From positions 62,001 to 126,000 of the forward strand of contig NZ_JBHGAP010000005.1 of the NCBI RefSeq assembly GCF_042610495.1: a stretch of 64,000 nt of DNA. The letters run 5' to 3'. Below, one piece after another: positions 18,171 through 26,517 of this stretch. Each line of letters starts with the position of its first letter. Positions within the stretch are counted from its first letter, which is position 1. Both the position numbers and the translations under genes were made by a program. The notes below the pieces were generated by a model. That model saw only the letters and a list, made by a program, of their open reading frames with translations. It searched no databases and was not told where the DNA came from. Origin of the DNA: RU20A sp042610495 (GTDB lineage Bacteria > Pseudomonadota > Alphaproteobacteria > Rhizobiales > Rhizobiaceae).

Positions 18171-18851
18171 GTGGATATCCGCTTCGACGCGGCAGGCGTC
18201 AGCTTCGAGGGACGCCCGGCGCTTCAGCCACTGACGCTGTCGCTGACCGAAAGGCGCATCGGCGTGATCGGCCTCAACGGCTCCGGCAAGACGACCTTCG
18301 CCAAGCTGATCAACGGGCTCGTGAAGCCCACCACGGGCTGCGTGACGGTGGATGGTCTGGATACGGTGAAGGATGCCGATGCCGTGCTCGGCCGTGTCGC
18401 CTTCGTGTTCCAGAACCCGCAGAACCAGCTGATCATGCCCGGCGTTGCCGAAGACATCGCCTTCGGCCTCACGGGGCGCGGCCTCTCGAAGGCGGAGATC
18501 GCGGAGCGCGTGGACGCGATGCTTTCCAGCCTCGGCATTTCCGATCTGGCGCGGCGGCGGGTGCACGAACTTTCCGGCGGCGAGACGCAGCTCGTGGCCA
18601 TGGCCAGCGTGCTGGTGACGGGTGCCGGCATCCTCATTCTGGACGAGCCGACCAACCAGCTCGACCTGCGCAACCGCCGTCAGGTCATGGAGGCTGTCGC
18701 GCGCCTTCCGCAGACGGTCATCACTGTCGCGCACGACCTCGATCTTCTCGTGGATTACGATCGCGTGCTGCTCTTCGACGGCGGCCGCCTCGTTTATGAC
18801 GGCAAGCCTGCCGCGAGCATCACCCGCTACCGGGAGATCGCCGCGTGCTGA
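18171..18851 (+). CDS. bioM: Biotin transport ATP-binding protein BioM
   Basis: 226-residue ECF-type ATPase. Walker A is GLNGSGKTT (residues 34-42), the Q-loop is in FQNPQNQ, the signature is LSGGE, Walker B is ILILDEPTN and the H-loop is VAHD. With BioN and BioY it forms the high-affinity biotin uptake system described in Rhizobium and Sinorhizobium. GTG 18171 has GGGGAG nine bases upstream. It overlaps bioN by seven bases, so the two are translationally coupled. Confidence 0.92.
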   Translation: MDIRFDAAGVSFEGRPALQPLTLSLTERRIGVIGLNGSGKTTFAKLINGLVKPTTGCVTVDGLDTVKDADAVLGRVAFVFQNPQNQLIMPGVAEDIAFGLTGRGLSKAEIAERVDAMLSSLGISDLARRRVHELSGGETQLVAMASVLVTGAGILILDEPTNQLDLRNRRQVMEAVARLPQTVITVAHDLDLLVDYDRVLLFDGGRLVYDGKPAASITRYREIAAC

Positions 18852-19471
18852 CGAGCCTGCATGTGGAGGGCAACAGTCTCTTTCACCGGCTTTCGACGCG
18901 GCCGAAGCTCGCGATCCTGCTGCTTGCCGGCGTTTTTGGCTTTCTGACCCAATCGCCGCTGCTGCTCGGCGGCGGGCTTGCGGTCGCGGCGCTCCTCTAT
19001 TTCACGCTCGGACTGCCGCTGCGGACGGCGCTTGGCCGGCTGCGCCCAGTGCTTGTCACCATCGCCATCCTTGCTGCCGTCAACCTGCTGCTGCAGCCGG
19101 CGCTCGACGTGCTGGTCGTGGCTCTGCGGCTGCTCATGCTCGTGCTGCTCGCCGCCACCGTGACCGCCACGACGACGATCGCGGCCTTCATGGAAGAGAT
19201 CACCCGGCTGCTTCGCCCGATCGAGCGGCTGGGCCTGTTGCGGGCCGAAGACGTCGCGCTGGCGCTCGGCCTCGTGCTGCGCTTCGTTCCCGACATCTTC
19301 AACCGCTACGGCGCGATCCGCGAGGCGCATCTGGCGCGCGGGCTGAAACCCAAATGGTCCACCCTGCTCGGACCGCTGATCATCCTGACGCTGAAGGACG
19401 CCGATGCCATCGCGGCGGCGATCGACGCGCGGGGACTGCGGCGGGGAAAGGGGCGGATAGGCGCCCCGTAG
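18845..19471 (+). CDS. bioN: Biotin transport permease BioN (EcfT-like)
   Basis: 208 residues with about five hydrophobic segments. The coupling helices contain the EcfT Ala-Arg-Gly-type motif, seen as EAHLARGLKP near residue 160 and DARGLRRGKG near the C-terminus. It couples BioM to the substrate-binding BioY. The GTG start lies inside the end of bioM. Confidence 0.9.
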   Translation: MLTSLHVEGNSLFHRLSTRPKLAILLLAGVFGFLTQSPLLLGGGLAVAALLYFTLGLPLRTALGRLRPVLVTIAILAAVNLLLQPALDVLVVALRLLMLVLLAATVTATTTIAAFMEEITRLLRPIERLGLLRAEDVALALGLVLRFVPDIFNRYGAIREAHLARGLKPKWSTLLGPLIILTLKDADAIAAAIDARGLRRGKGRIGAP

Positions 19472-19509
19472 CCCTGCGGTTACGGCTTGTGCTGCGAGGA
19501 AATTGCGAT

Positions 19510-19527
19510 AATCAAGCATGCGTGATT
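19510..19527. promoter_or_regulatory. Imperfect palindrome before bioY
   Basis: AATCAAGCATGCGTGATT is symmetrical in 16 of 18 positions. It lies in the 117-base gap between bioN and bioY, about 62 bases before the bioY start, and could be an operator or part of an internal promoter. It does not match the BioR consensus (TTAT-type) that I know. Confidence 0.35.
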
Positions 19528-19588
19528 GTGTAACACGCCTGCACGCCGCGCCTGCGGAGGCCGGTGACCAGACAGAAGGAGACCTCCT

Positions 19589-20152
19589 ATGACCACCAGG
19601 GACATCGTGCTCGTGGCGCTCTTTACCGCCATCGTCATCGTGCTCGGCCTCATGCCGCCGATCACGCTCGGCTTCATTCCGGTGCCGATCACGGCGCAGT
19701 CGATGGGGGTCATGCTGGCGGGCTGCATCATCGGGGCCAAGCGCGGCGCGGCGTCGTTTGCGCTGCTGGTGCTGATGGTTGCCATCGGGCTTCCGGTGCT
19801 GGCGGGCGGTCATGGCGGTCTTGCCATTCTCTCCGGCCCGACGGCCGGCTACATTTTCGGCTGGATCATCGGCGCCTTCGTGACCGGCCTCATCGCCGAG
19901 CGGATGGTGGGCAACGGGGCGAGCGAAGCGAAGCAGTTTGCGGGCTTCGCCGTCGCCTCGCTCGTCGGCGGCATCGGCGTGGTCTATGCCTGCGGCATTC
20001 CGTGGCTGTCCTTCGTCACGGGCACGCCGATCGGCGCAGCACTTTACGGCAACCTCGCCTTCATTCCGGGCGACCTGGTGAAGGCGGCGATCGCAACGCT
20101 TGCCGCCCGCGCCGTTCTCGCCGGCTACCCGATGCTGCCGCGCCGGGCCTGA
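19589..20152 (+). CDS. bioY: Biotin transporter substrate-binding protein BioY
   Basis: 187-residue membrane protein with about six helices, the S component that binds biotin. Conserved BioY features are PITLGFIPVPITAQSMGVMLAG near residue 25 (in two pieces) and GPTAGYIFGWIIGAF near residue 95. It follows bioMN in the rhizobial order. AAGGAG is well placed before ATG 19589, and a 117-base gap may hold its own regulation. Confidence 0.92.
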   Translation: MTTRDIVLVALFTAIVIVLGLMPPITLGFIPVPITAQSMGVMLAGCIIGAKRGAASFALLVLMVAIGLPVLAGGHGGLAILSGPTAGYIFGWIIGAFVTGLIAERMVGNGASEAKQFAGFAVASLVGGIGVVYACGIPWLSFVTGTPIGAALYGNLAFIPGDLVKAAIATLAARAVLAGYPMLPRRA

Positions 20153-20301
20153 CGGCACGCCTTCCGGCCGCGGCGGATGCACCGTCGCGGCTGTTGAAAA
20201 GCGCGGCTCTTTTGCCGCCCTTCATGGACGCGACACGGTCGCCGCCCTAAAACCGTGGAGCCGGCGCCAGACACTGCCTCCGGCTTCAGGAGATTGGGTC
20301 C

Positions 20302-21231
20302 ATGACGACGGTTCTCTACGAACATCCCGTTTTTCTCGAGCACAAGGTGCCCGAGGGGCATCCGGAGCGGCCGGACCGGCTGAAGGCACTGAACCTTGCG
20401 CTGGAGCACCAGCGTTTCGCGCGGCTCGTGCGCAAGGAAGCTCCGCAGGCCAACGAGGATTACGTGCTGCTTGCCCATCCGGAAGAACATCTGCGCGCCG
20501 TGATGCGCGTCATCCCCGAAGAGGGCATCAACCATTTCGAGGCCGACACCCATGCGAGCCCCGCCAGCCTGCAGGCCGCGCTGACCGGCATCGGCGGGGC
20601 GATTGCGGCCGTCGACGACGTGTTTTCCGGCAAGGCCGACAATGTGTTCGTCGCCTCGCGCCCGCCCGGCCACCACGCCGAGAAGACCAAGGCCATGGGC
20701 TTCTGCTTCTTCAACAATGTCGCCATTGCCGCCCGGCATGCCCGGCAGGCCCATGGCGTGGAGCGCGTCGCGATCGTCGACTGGGACGTGCACCACGGCA
20801 ACGGGACGCAGGACATCTTCTGGGACGATCCTTCCGTGCTGTTCTGCTCGACCCACCAGATGCCGCTTTACCCCGGCAGCGGGGCGAAGGATGAGACTGG
20901 AGCCCACGGCACGATCGTCAATGCGCCGCTTTCGCCCAACGACGGCAGCGACCATTTCCGCGAGGCCTTCCGCGACCGTGTGCTGACGGCGCTCGACAAT
21001 TTCCGCCCCGACCTCGTGCTGATCTCCGCCGGCTTCGACGCACACCACCGCGATCCGCTGGCGCAGATCAACCTGACGGGCGAGGATTTCGACTGGGCGA
21101 CGGGCAAGCTGCTGGAAGTGGCGGACCGCAGCGCCAACAACCGACTGGTCAGCCTGCTGGAAGGCGGCTACGACCTCGAAGGGCTCGCCGAATCCGCCGG
21201 GCTCCATATTGAACGCCTGATGAGGGGATGA
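20302..21231 (+). CDS. Histone deacetylase family amidohydrolase
   Basis: 309-residue zinc-dependent deacetylase of the arginase/HDAC fold. Motifs appear in order: GHPERPDRL near the start, RPPGHHA with the tandem His charge relay, DWDVHHGNGT with zinc ligands, SAGFDAH, and LEGGYD. Bacterial members act on acetylpolyamines or other small acyl-amines, or as acetoin-utilisation-type proteins; histones are not the substrate. AGGAG precedes ATG 20302. It overlaps xseB by four bases (ATGA), so the two are co-transcribed. Confidence 0.88.
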   Translation: MTTVLYEHPVFLEHKVPEGHPERPDRLKALNLALEHQRFARLVRKEAPQANEDYVLLAHPEEHLRAVMRVIPEEGINHFEADTHASPASLQAALTGIGGAIAAVDDVFSGKADNVFVASRPPGHHAEKTKAMGFCFFNNVAIAARHARQAHGVERVAIVDWDVHHGNGTQDIFWDDPSVLFCSTHQMPLYPGSGAKDETGAHGTIVNAPLSPNDGSDHFREAFRDRVLTALDNFRPDLVLISAGFDAHHRDPLAQINLTGEDFDWATGKLLEVADRSANNRLVSLLEGGYDLEGLAESAGLHIERLMRG

Positions 21232-21473
21232 GCATGGCCGCCGACGTCAAGACACTGAGCTTCGAAAAGGCCGTCGAGGAGCTGGAACAGATCGTCTCCG
21301 CGCTCGAACGCGGCGACGTGGCGCTCGACCGCTCCATCGAGATCTACGAGCGCGGCGAAGCGCTGAAGAAGCATTGCGAGGCGCTCTTGAAGGCCGCCGA
21401 AGACCGCATCGAGAAAATCCGCCTCGACCGCGCCGGCAAGCCCGCCGGGACGGAGCCGCTCGACGGGGCGTGA
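21228..21473 (+). CDS. xseB: Exodeoxyribonuclease VII small subunit XseB
   Basis: 81 residues. The XseB core is clear: SFEKAVEELEQIVSALERGD followed by the coiled-coil LDRSIEIYERGEALKKHCEA (split here). XseB binds several-fold to XseA to form the single-strand-specific exonuclease VII. xseA is not in the window. The start overlaps the end of the HDAC-like gene. Confidence 0.9.
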   Translation: MSMAADVKTLSFEKAVEELEQIVSALERGDVALDRSIEIYERGEALKKHCEALLKAAEDRIEKIRLDRAGKPAGTEPLDGA

Positions 21474-21504
21474 CGGGGCGCACCTACCGTGATAAAATCT
21501 AGCC

Positions 21505-21816
21505 ATGAACAGAGAGCGCATCATTGCCGAGCTTAAAGAGCACCGCAGCGAGCTTGAAGCTGCGGGCGCGCAGCATCTTTCTGTTTTCGGGTCTGTCGCG
21601 AGACGCGAAAATGGCCCTGACTCCGACCTGGACATTCTCGTGACGCTGACGCCGCCGGTTTTGGCATCCGGCTTCGGGTATTACAGCGCTCTCGAAATTC
21701 TCACGGAGAAGATTGCGCACATCACCGGTGCCAAGAAGGTGGATGTCGTGGCGGAGCCCTTACGCAAGGCACACGTACGGGCCAACATTGAGAAGGACCG
21801 TATCGTTGCCTTCTGA
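21505..21816 (+). CDS. MntA-type nucleotidyltransferase antitoxin
   Basis: 103 residues. The minimal nucleotidyltransferase motif GS-x10-DxD is complete (FGSVARRENG followed by PDSDLDILV). In HepT/MntA systems, MntA AMPylates the HepT toxin to silence it. The next gene, overlapping by eleven bases, is a HepT-like protein, which supports this reading over a general minimal nucleotidyltransferase. Confidence 0.82.
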   Translation: MNRERIIAELKEHRSELEAAGAQHLSVFGSVARRENGPDSDLDILVTLTPPVLASGFGYYSALEILTEKIAHITGAKKVDVVAEPLRKAHVRANIEKDRIVAF

Positions 21817-22177
21817 TCGTCCGCTCGTCCGCATGCGCGATATCGTAGAGAACATCGAACGCATCGAAAGTCATATCGAAGGTTTGGACGAAACAGCTTT
21901 TCTGCGCTCACAGATGGTAATCGACGCTGTCGAACGGTGCCTGAGCCGCATTTCGGAAGCGGCCGTGAAGATCGGGCCAGATGCAGCAACGTATTTTCCC
22001 GATCACGACTGGATCGCCATTCGTGCCATCGGCAACCGGCTGCGCCATGACTACGATACGATAACAGAGAGCATGAACTGGTTGATCGCGACACAGCGCC
22101 TACCCGGCCTCAAGCGGGATATCGTCGCATTCTTGAGCCGGTTTTCCGAGGATCAGGAGCGGATCTCGGTCGTTTAG
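21806..22177 (+). CDS. HepT-like (DUF86) ribonuclease toxin
   Basis: 123-residue all-helical HEPN-family protein. DUF86 features are VIDAVERCLSRISEAAVKIG and, near residue 80, WIAIRAIGNRLRHDYDTI, the region of the HEPN RX4-6HXY motif. The motif here reads NRLRHDY, with Gly where the usual Arg stands, so the ribonuclease residue spacing is not canonical. The start is probably TTG 21806 with AAGGA upstream; ATG 21833 is an alternative. It overlaps mntA, typical of the pair. Confidence 0.75.
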   Translation: MPSDRPLVRMRDIVENIERIESHIEGLDETAFLRSQMVIDAVERCLSRISEAAVKIGPDAATYFPDHDWIAIRAIGNRLRHDYDTITESMNWLIATQRLPGLKRDIVAFLSRFSEDQERISVV

Positions 22178-22243
22178 ACGGATGTCGTCTGCCATCCAAG
22201 CTCGGCTTCGCTAGAAGCGCACCGCCCCCCGACAGGAGCCCCC

Positions 22244-23167
22244 ATGTCTTTCTTTCCCGGCCCAGACCCCGAAGTCGGCGATCGCTTTTCCTGTGAGGCG
22301 CTGTCGCAGCTGATCATTCCGCGCACGAGCGATATTGGCGGCTTCGAGGTCCGGCGGGCTTTGCCGACGGCGAAGCGGCGGCTGGTGGGGCCGTTCATCT
22401 TTTTCGACCGGATGGGGCCGGCGCTGATCCGGGCGGGCGAGGCGTTGGATGTGAAGCCGCATCCGCATATCGGGCTGTCGACCGTCACCTATCTCTTCGA
22501 CGGCGAGATCAAGCATCGCGACAGTCTCGGCACCGAGATGGTGATCCGCCCCGGCGACGTGAACCTGATGACGGCCGGGCGCGGCATCGTGCATTCGGAA
22601 CGCTCGCCGGAAAACCTGCGCGGGCGACCGCATTCGCTCTCCGGGCTCCAGACCTGGCTGGCGCTGCCGGACGAGAAGGAGGAGATCGACCCGGTCTTTT
22701 CCCATACGCAATGTGACGCCCTGCCCTTCCTTTCGGACCGGGGCGTGGACGTGCGCGTGGTGCTCGGCACCTATGAGGGCGCAACCGCGCCGGTGCCTGT
22801 GTTTTCCGATACGCTTTATGCCGATCTGACGCTCGCGCCGGGAAAGAGCGCGCCGCTTGCCGCCGACTGGGAGGAGCGCGCGCTCTACATTCTTTCCGGC
22901 ACGCTCGATGTCGCCGGCGATGTCTTTCAGCCGAACCAGCTTCTGGTCTTCCGTCCGGGCGATGCGATCACGCTGAAGGCGGGACCGGAGGGCTGCCATG
23001 TCATGCTGTTCGGCGGCGCGGCGATGCGTTCGCAGCGGTTCATCTGGTGGAATTTCGTCTCGTCTTCGAAGGAACGCATAGAACAGGCGAAAAACGAGTG
23101 GCGCACTGGGCGATTCGACATCGTTCCCGGCGACGAGGAAGAATTCGTGCCGCTGCCGGCCGGTTAA
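22244..23167 (+). CDS. Pirin family protein
   Basis: 307-residue bicupin. The N-terminal metal site is present as KPHPHIGLSTVTYLF plus GIVHSE, giving the His/His/His/Glu ligands, and a second cupin fold starts near residue 180. Bacterial pirins can act as quercetin dioxygenases or bind partner enzymes; the role here is open. CAGGAG lies before ATG 22244. The 3' end faces dxs in the same direction, 165 bases away. Confidence 0.88.
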   Translation: MSFFPGPDPEVGDRFSCEALSQLIIPRTSDIGGFEVRRALPTAKRRLVGPFIFFDRMGPALIRAGEALDVKPHPHIGLSTVTYLFDGEIKHRDSLGTEMVIRPGDVNLMTAGRGIVHSERSPENLRGRPHSLSGLQTWLALPDEKEEIDPVFSHTQCDALPFLSDRGVDVRVVLGTYEGATAPVPVFSDTLYADLTLAPGKSAPLAADWEERALYILSGTLDVAGDVFQPNQLLVFRPGDAITLKAGPEGCHVMLFGGAAMRSQRFIWWNFVSSSKERIEQAKNEWRTGRFDIVPGDEEEFVPLPAG

Positions 23168-23332
23168 ACCCCAGAAAAGACCGGAATTCTTGTCGCTGAG
23201 CCAAGAAGATTGCGACCAAGGCGTTTCCATTCGCCATCGGAGCAACTAAATTCCTGTTCATGATTGCAAAAGTCGGCCCGCTCCGGTTTGAGGAAGGCCC
23301 CTTTTACGGTGCGCGGCGATTGCCGGCGCGCC

Positions 23333-25288
23333 ATGAATGACAAAGGTTTCGAAGTGACGGATCAGCGCGCCCCTCAGGCCCCTTCCACGCCCCTGCTCGA
23401 CCGGGTGCATCTGCCCGAAGACTTGAAGAAGGTCGAGGACAAGGATCTGCCGCAACTGGCCGAGGAAGTGCGCGCCGAGATGATCGACGCCGTCTCGCGC
23501 ACCGGCGGGCATCTGGGCGCCGGGCTCGGCGTCGTGGAACTGACGATCGCGATCCACAAGGTGTTCGATACGCCGAAGGACAAGCTGATCTTCGATGTCG
23601 GCCACCAGTGTTATCCGCACAAGATCCTCACAGGCCGGCGCGACCGGATCCGCACGTTGCGCCAGGAGGGCGGGCTTTCCGGTTTCACGCGGCGTGCCGA
23701 GAGCCCCTACGATCCCTTCGGCGCGGCGCATTCCTCCACCTCGATTTCCGCCGGTCTCGGCATGGCGGTGGCGGGCGAGCTTTCCGGCGAGCCGAAGAAT
23801 GTGATCGCGGTGATCGGCGACGGCGCCATGTCGGCCGGCATGGCCTATGAGGCGCTGAACAATGCCGGTGCGCTGGACGCGCGCCTCATCGTCATCCTCA
23901 ACGACAACGACATGTCGATCGCCCCGCCGACAGGCGCCATGAGCGCCTATCTGGCGCGGCTTGCCTCCGGCCGGACCTATATGGGCTTCCGCGAGATCGG
24001 CAAGAAACTGACGGCCTATCTCGGCAAGACGGTGGACCGGGCAATCACCCGCGCGGTTGAGCATGCGCGCGGCTATGTGACCGGCGGCACCATGTTCGAG
24101 GAGCTTGGCTTCTACCATATCGGGCCGATCGACGGGCACTCCTTCGAGCATCTGCTGCCGGTGCTGCGCAATGTGCGCGACAATGCCAAGGGCCCGGTGC
24201 TGATCCATGTCGTCACGCAGAAGGGCAAGGGCTATGCGCCGGCCGAAGCGGCGGCCGACAAGTATCACGGCGTCAACAAATTCGACGTCATCACCGGCGC
24301 TCAGGCGAAAGCCAAGCCGAACGCCCCGGCCTATACGAGCGTCTTTGCCGATGCGCTGGTGCAGGAAGCCGGCTTCGACGAGAAGATCGTCGGCGTCACC
24401 GCCGCCATGCCGTCCGGCACGGGGCTCGACAAGCTGGCCGATGTCTTTCCCTCCCGCACCTTCGATGTGGGCATTGCCGAGCAGCACGCGGTGACCTTTG
24501 CGGCGGGGCTCGCGACGGAGGGCTACAAGCCGTTCTGCGCGATCTATTCCACCTTCCTGCAGCGCGGCTACGACCAGGTGGTGCATGATGTGGCGCTGCA
24601 GGGCCTGCCGGTCCGCTTTCCCATCGACCGTGCCGGTTTCGTGGGGGCCGATGGCCCGACCCATGCCGGCTCCTTCGACACCGCCTTCCTCGCCTGCCTG
24701 CCCGGATTCGTCGTCATGGCGGCGGCCGACGAGGCGGAGTTGAAGCACATGGTGCGCACGGCAGCCGCCTATGACGATGGCCCGATTTCCTTCCGTTATC
24801 CGCGCGGCGAAGGCGTGGGCGTCGAGCTGCCGGAACGCGGCGAGATCCTTGCCATCGGCAAGGGCCGCGTCGTCAAGCAGGGCTCGAAAGTGGCGCTGCT
24901 TTCCTTCGGCACGCGGCTTGCGGATTGTCTGGCGGCGGCGGAAGACCTCGATGCCGCCGGTCTTTCCACCACGGTTGCCGATGCCCGCTTCGCCAAGCCG
25001 CTCGACCACGACCTCATCCGCCAGCTCGCCCGCCACCACGAGGTGCTGGTCACCATCGAGGAAGGCTCCGTCGGCGGCTTCGGCAGTCACGTGCTGACCT
25101 TCCTCGCCACGGAAGGGCTGATCGACAACGGGTTGAAGGTGCGCCCCATGGCGTTGCCTGACGAATGGACCGAACAGGCCAGCCCCGCCGCCATGTATGC
25201 CCGCGCCGGCCTCGACCGTGCCGGCATCGTCTCGACCGTCTTCAAGGCGCTCGGACAAAAGGCGCTGACGATCGGGGCTTCGGCGTAA
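23333..25288 (+). CDS. dxs: 1-deoxy-D-xylulose-5-phosphate synthase Dxs
   Basis: 651 residues. Dxs joins pyruvate and glyceraldehyde 3-phosphate with thiamine diphosphate, the first step of the MEP isoprenoid pathway. Visible are the His-containing FDVGHQCYPHKILTGRRD, the thiamine diphosphate motif GDGAMSAGMAYEALNNAG, the transketolase-like GIAEQHAVTFAAGLA with catalytic Glu, and a C-terminal transketolase domain ending in VFKALGQKALTIGASA. The start is ATG 23333 or GTG 23354, which has a better-placed AAAGG; both leave the catalytic core intact. It is convergent with the DUF4424 gene. xseB lies upstream in the same direction, as often in rhizobia. Confidence 0.94.
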   Translation: MNDKGFEVTDQRAPQAPSTPLLDRVHLPEDLKKVEDKDLPQLAEEVRAEMIDAVSRTGGHLGAGLGVVELTIAIHKVFDTPKDKLIFDVGHQCYPHKILTGRRDRIRTLRQEGGLSGFTRRAESPYDPFGAAHSSTSISAGLGMAVAGELSGEPKNVIAVIGDGAMSAGMAYEALNNAGALDARLIVILNDNDMSIAPPTGAMSAYLARLASGRTYMGFREIGKKLTAYLGKTVDRAITRAVEHARGYVTGGTMFEELGFYHIGPIDGHSFEHLLPVLRNVRDNAKGPVLIHVVTQKGKGYAPAEAAADKYHGVNKFDVITGAQAKAKPNAPAYTSVFADALVQEAGFDEKIVGVTAAMPSGTGLDKLADVFPSRTFDVGIAEQHAVTFAAGLATEGYKPFCAIYSTFLQRGYDQVVHDVALQGLPVRFPIDRAGFVGADGPTHAGSFDTAFLACLPGFVVMAAADEAELKHMVRTAAAYDDGPISFRYPRGEGVGVELPERGEILAIGKGRVVKQGSKVALLSFGTRLADCLAAAEDLDAAGLSTTVADARFAKPLDHDLIRQLARHHEVLVTIEEGSVGGFGSHVLTFLATEGLIDNGLKVRPMALPDEWTEQASPAAMYARAGLDRAGIVSTVFKALGQKALTIGASA

Positions 25289-25342
25289 GGGAGAGCTTTC
25301 GGCGTGCCCGTGGCGCCTTAAGGCGTCATCTCGCGCACCGTC

Positions 25343-26371
25343 TCACTGGATCGGATCGTTATACTGCAGGATAAGGACGTTCAGTTCTTCCTGCGGGTAG
25401 AAGTCGGTGGCCTTCATCTGGAAGGTCGTTTCGCCGATCTTCTTGATGTTTTCTCCGCAGAAGCTGACGTAGTTCTTCTTGTCCCCCTTGTCGACGGTGA
25501 GGGTGAAGTCCTTGATGGGGCCGTACCAGTTGGACCCTGTCGTCAGGATGTAGGAGATCCAGGTCTCGGTGTAGTATGGCTGGTTGTCCTCGCTCGCCTT
25601 GCGGAAGAGATCGGCGCCGAGCGCGATGAAATCCTTGTCCATGCAGTATTTGCGGCGGTATTCGGCGGTTGCGTCCGGCGTCGCCTTGCCGTCGTCGAGG
25701 AAGCTGATGCCGGCGGTGCCGCCGAGGCTTGGCGTGTAGCGGTGGTTGACGGTCACGGTCTTGCCGGCCGGGAAGCGCGTGCGCCAGTAGTAGACCGACG
25801 ATAGCTTCCAGGTGGGCACCACCTCGCTCTTCATCACGCCATTACCATCATCCCACTCGTTCTTCATCACGATGCCGCGGGCGACCCAGTCGGCAATGGT
25901 GTCGGCCGGCACTTTCAGCAGTGCCGCCGATGTGGTCTCTCCATAGGGCATCAGCGGAATGCCGGCCGCCTTGAGATCGGCGGTGACATCGATGCCGAAG
26001 ACCGTGGCGTGCTGCTGGAGATCCGCCTTGATCGGCGCACCGTCCTGGGTGGTGGTGAAGTTCAGGAAATTGTCCTTGTCGAGATTGTCGACGTTGAAGT
26101 CGCCCTCCATCGAGCCCTGGATATCAGGCATGGGGAAAGCGACGATGCTGTCGACATCCTTGTCCGTCGTGTTGCGATAGACGTAGTCGACGCGGATCTC
26201 GGTCGGGGAGATGTAGAGGTCTTCCTTGGCCATCTCCACCGCATCCGAGCGCATGAAGACAAGGCCGCCGGTGTGAAGTTCGGCAAGCGTGTCGTTGGCG
26301 CCCGCCACCGTTGTCCCGAGCGCGGTTGCAAGCCCGGCCGCGATCAAACCACCCGTCCACCTCTTCAGCAT
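25343..26371 (-). CDS. DUF4424 family exported protein
   Basis: 342 residues with a clear signal peptide (about 24 residues ending VAGAN). The body matches DUF4424: a beta-rich domain beginning NDTLAELHTGGLVF, with RVDYVYRNTTDKDVDSIVAFPMPD near residue 55 (in two pieces). The family is found in rhizobia and other proteobacteria; the function is unknown. AAGGGGGG precedes ATG 26371. There is no obvious operon partner. Confidence 0.75.
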   Translation of the reverse strand: MLKRWTGGLIAAGLATALGTTVAGANDTLAELHTGGLVFMRSDAVEMAKEDLYISPTEIRVDYVYRNTTDKDVDSIVAFPMPDIQGSMEGDFNVDNLDKDNFLNFTTTQDGAPIKADLQQHATVFGIDVTADLKAAGIPLMPYGETTSAALLKVPADTIADWVARGIVMKNEWDDGNGVMKSEVVPTWKLSSVYYWRTRFPAGKTVTVNHRYTPSLGGTAGISFLDDGKATPDATAEYRRKYCMDKDFIALGADLFRKASEDNQPYYTETWISYILTTGSNWYGPIKDFTLTVDKGDKKNYVSFCGENIKKIGETTFQMKATDFYPQEELNVLILQYNDPIQ

Positions 26372-26452
26372 CGAACGCCCCCCTTCGCGATCATTCTCCC
26401 CCGTTGTGCCAGATGCCCGCCCGCGCGCCAAGCGCCTTCGCTGGGCGCAAGA

Positions 26453-26478
26453 AACCCGGCACATCGCTGCGCCGGGTT
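26453..26478 (-). terminator. Terminator of the second chemoreceptor gene
   Basis: AACCCGGC (26453-26460) and GCCGGGTT (26471-26478) form a perfect eight-base stem. On the minus strand TTTCTT follows, so it fits termination 40 bases after the chemoreceptor stop codon. Confidence 0.65.
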
Positions 26479-26517
26479 CGTGTATGGAAAGGCCTTCGGG
26501 CGAGGTTTGCGACCGCC

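Noticed and set aside
25314..25325. CGCCTTAAGGCG palindrome between dxs and the DUF4424 gene
   Set aside because: It has no loop or U-tract, so I cannot support it as a terminator, and it is short enough to occur by chance.
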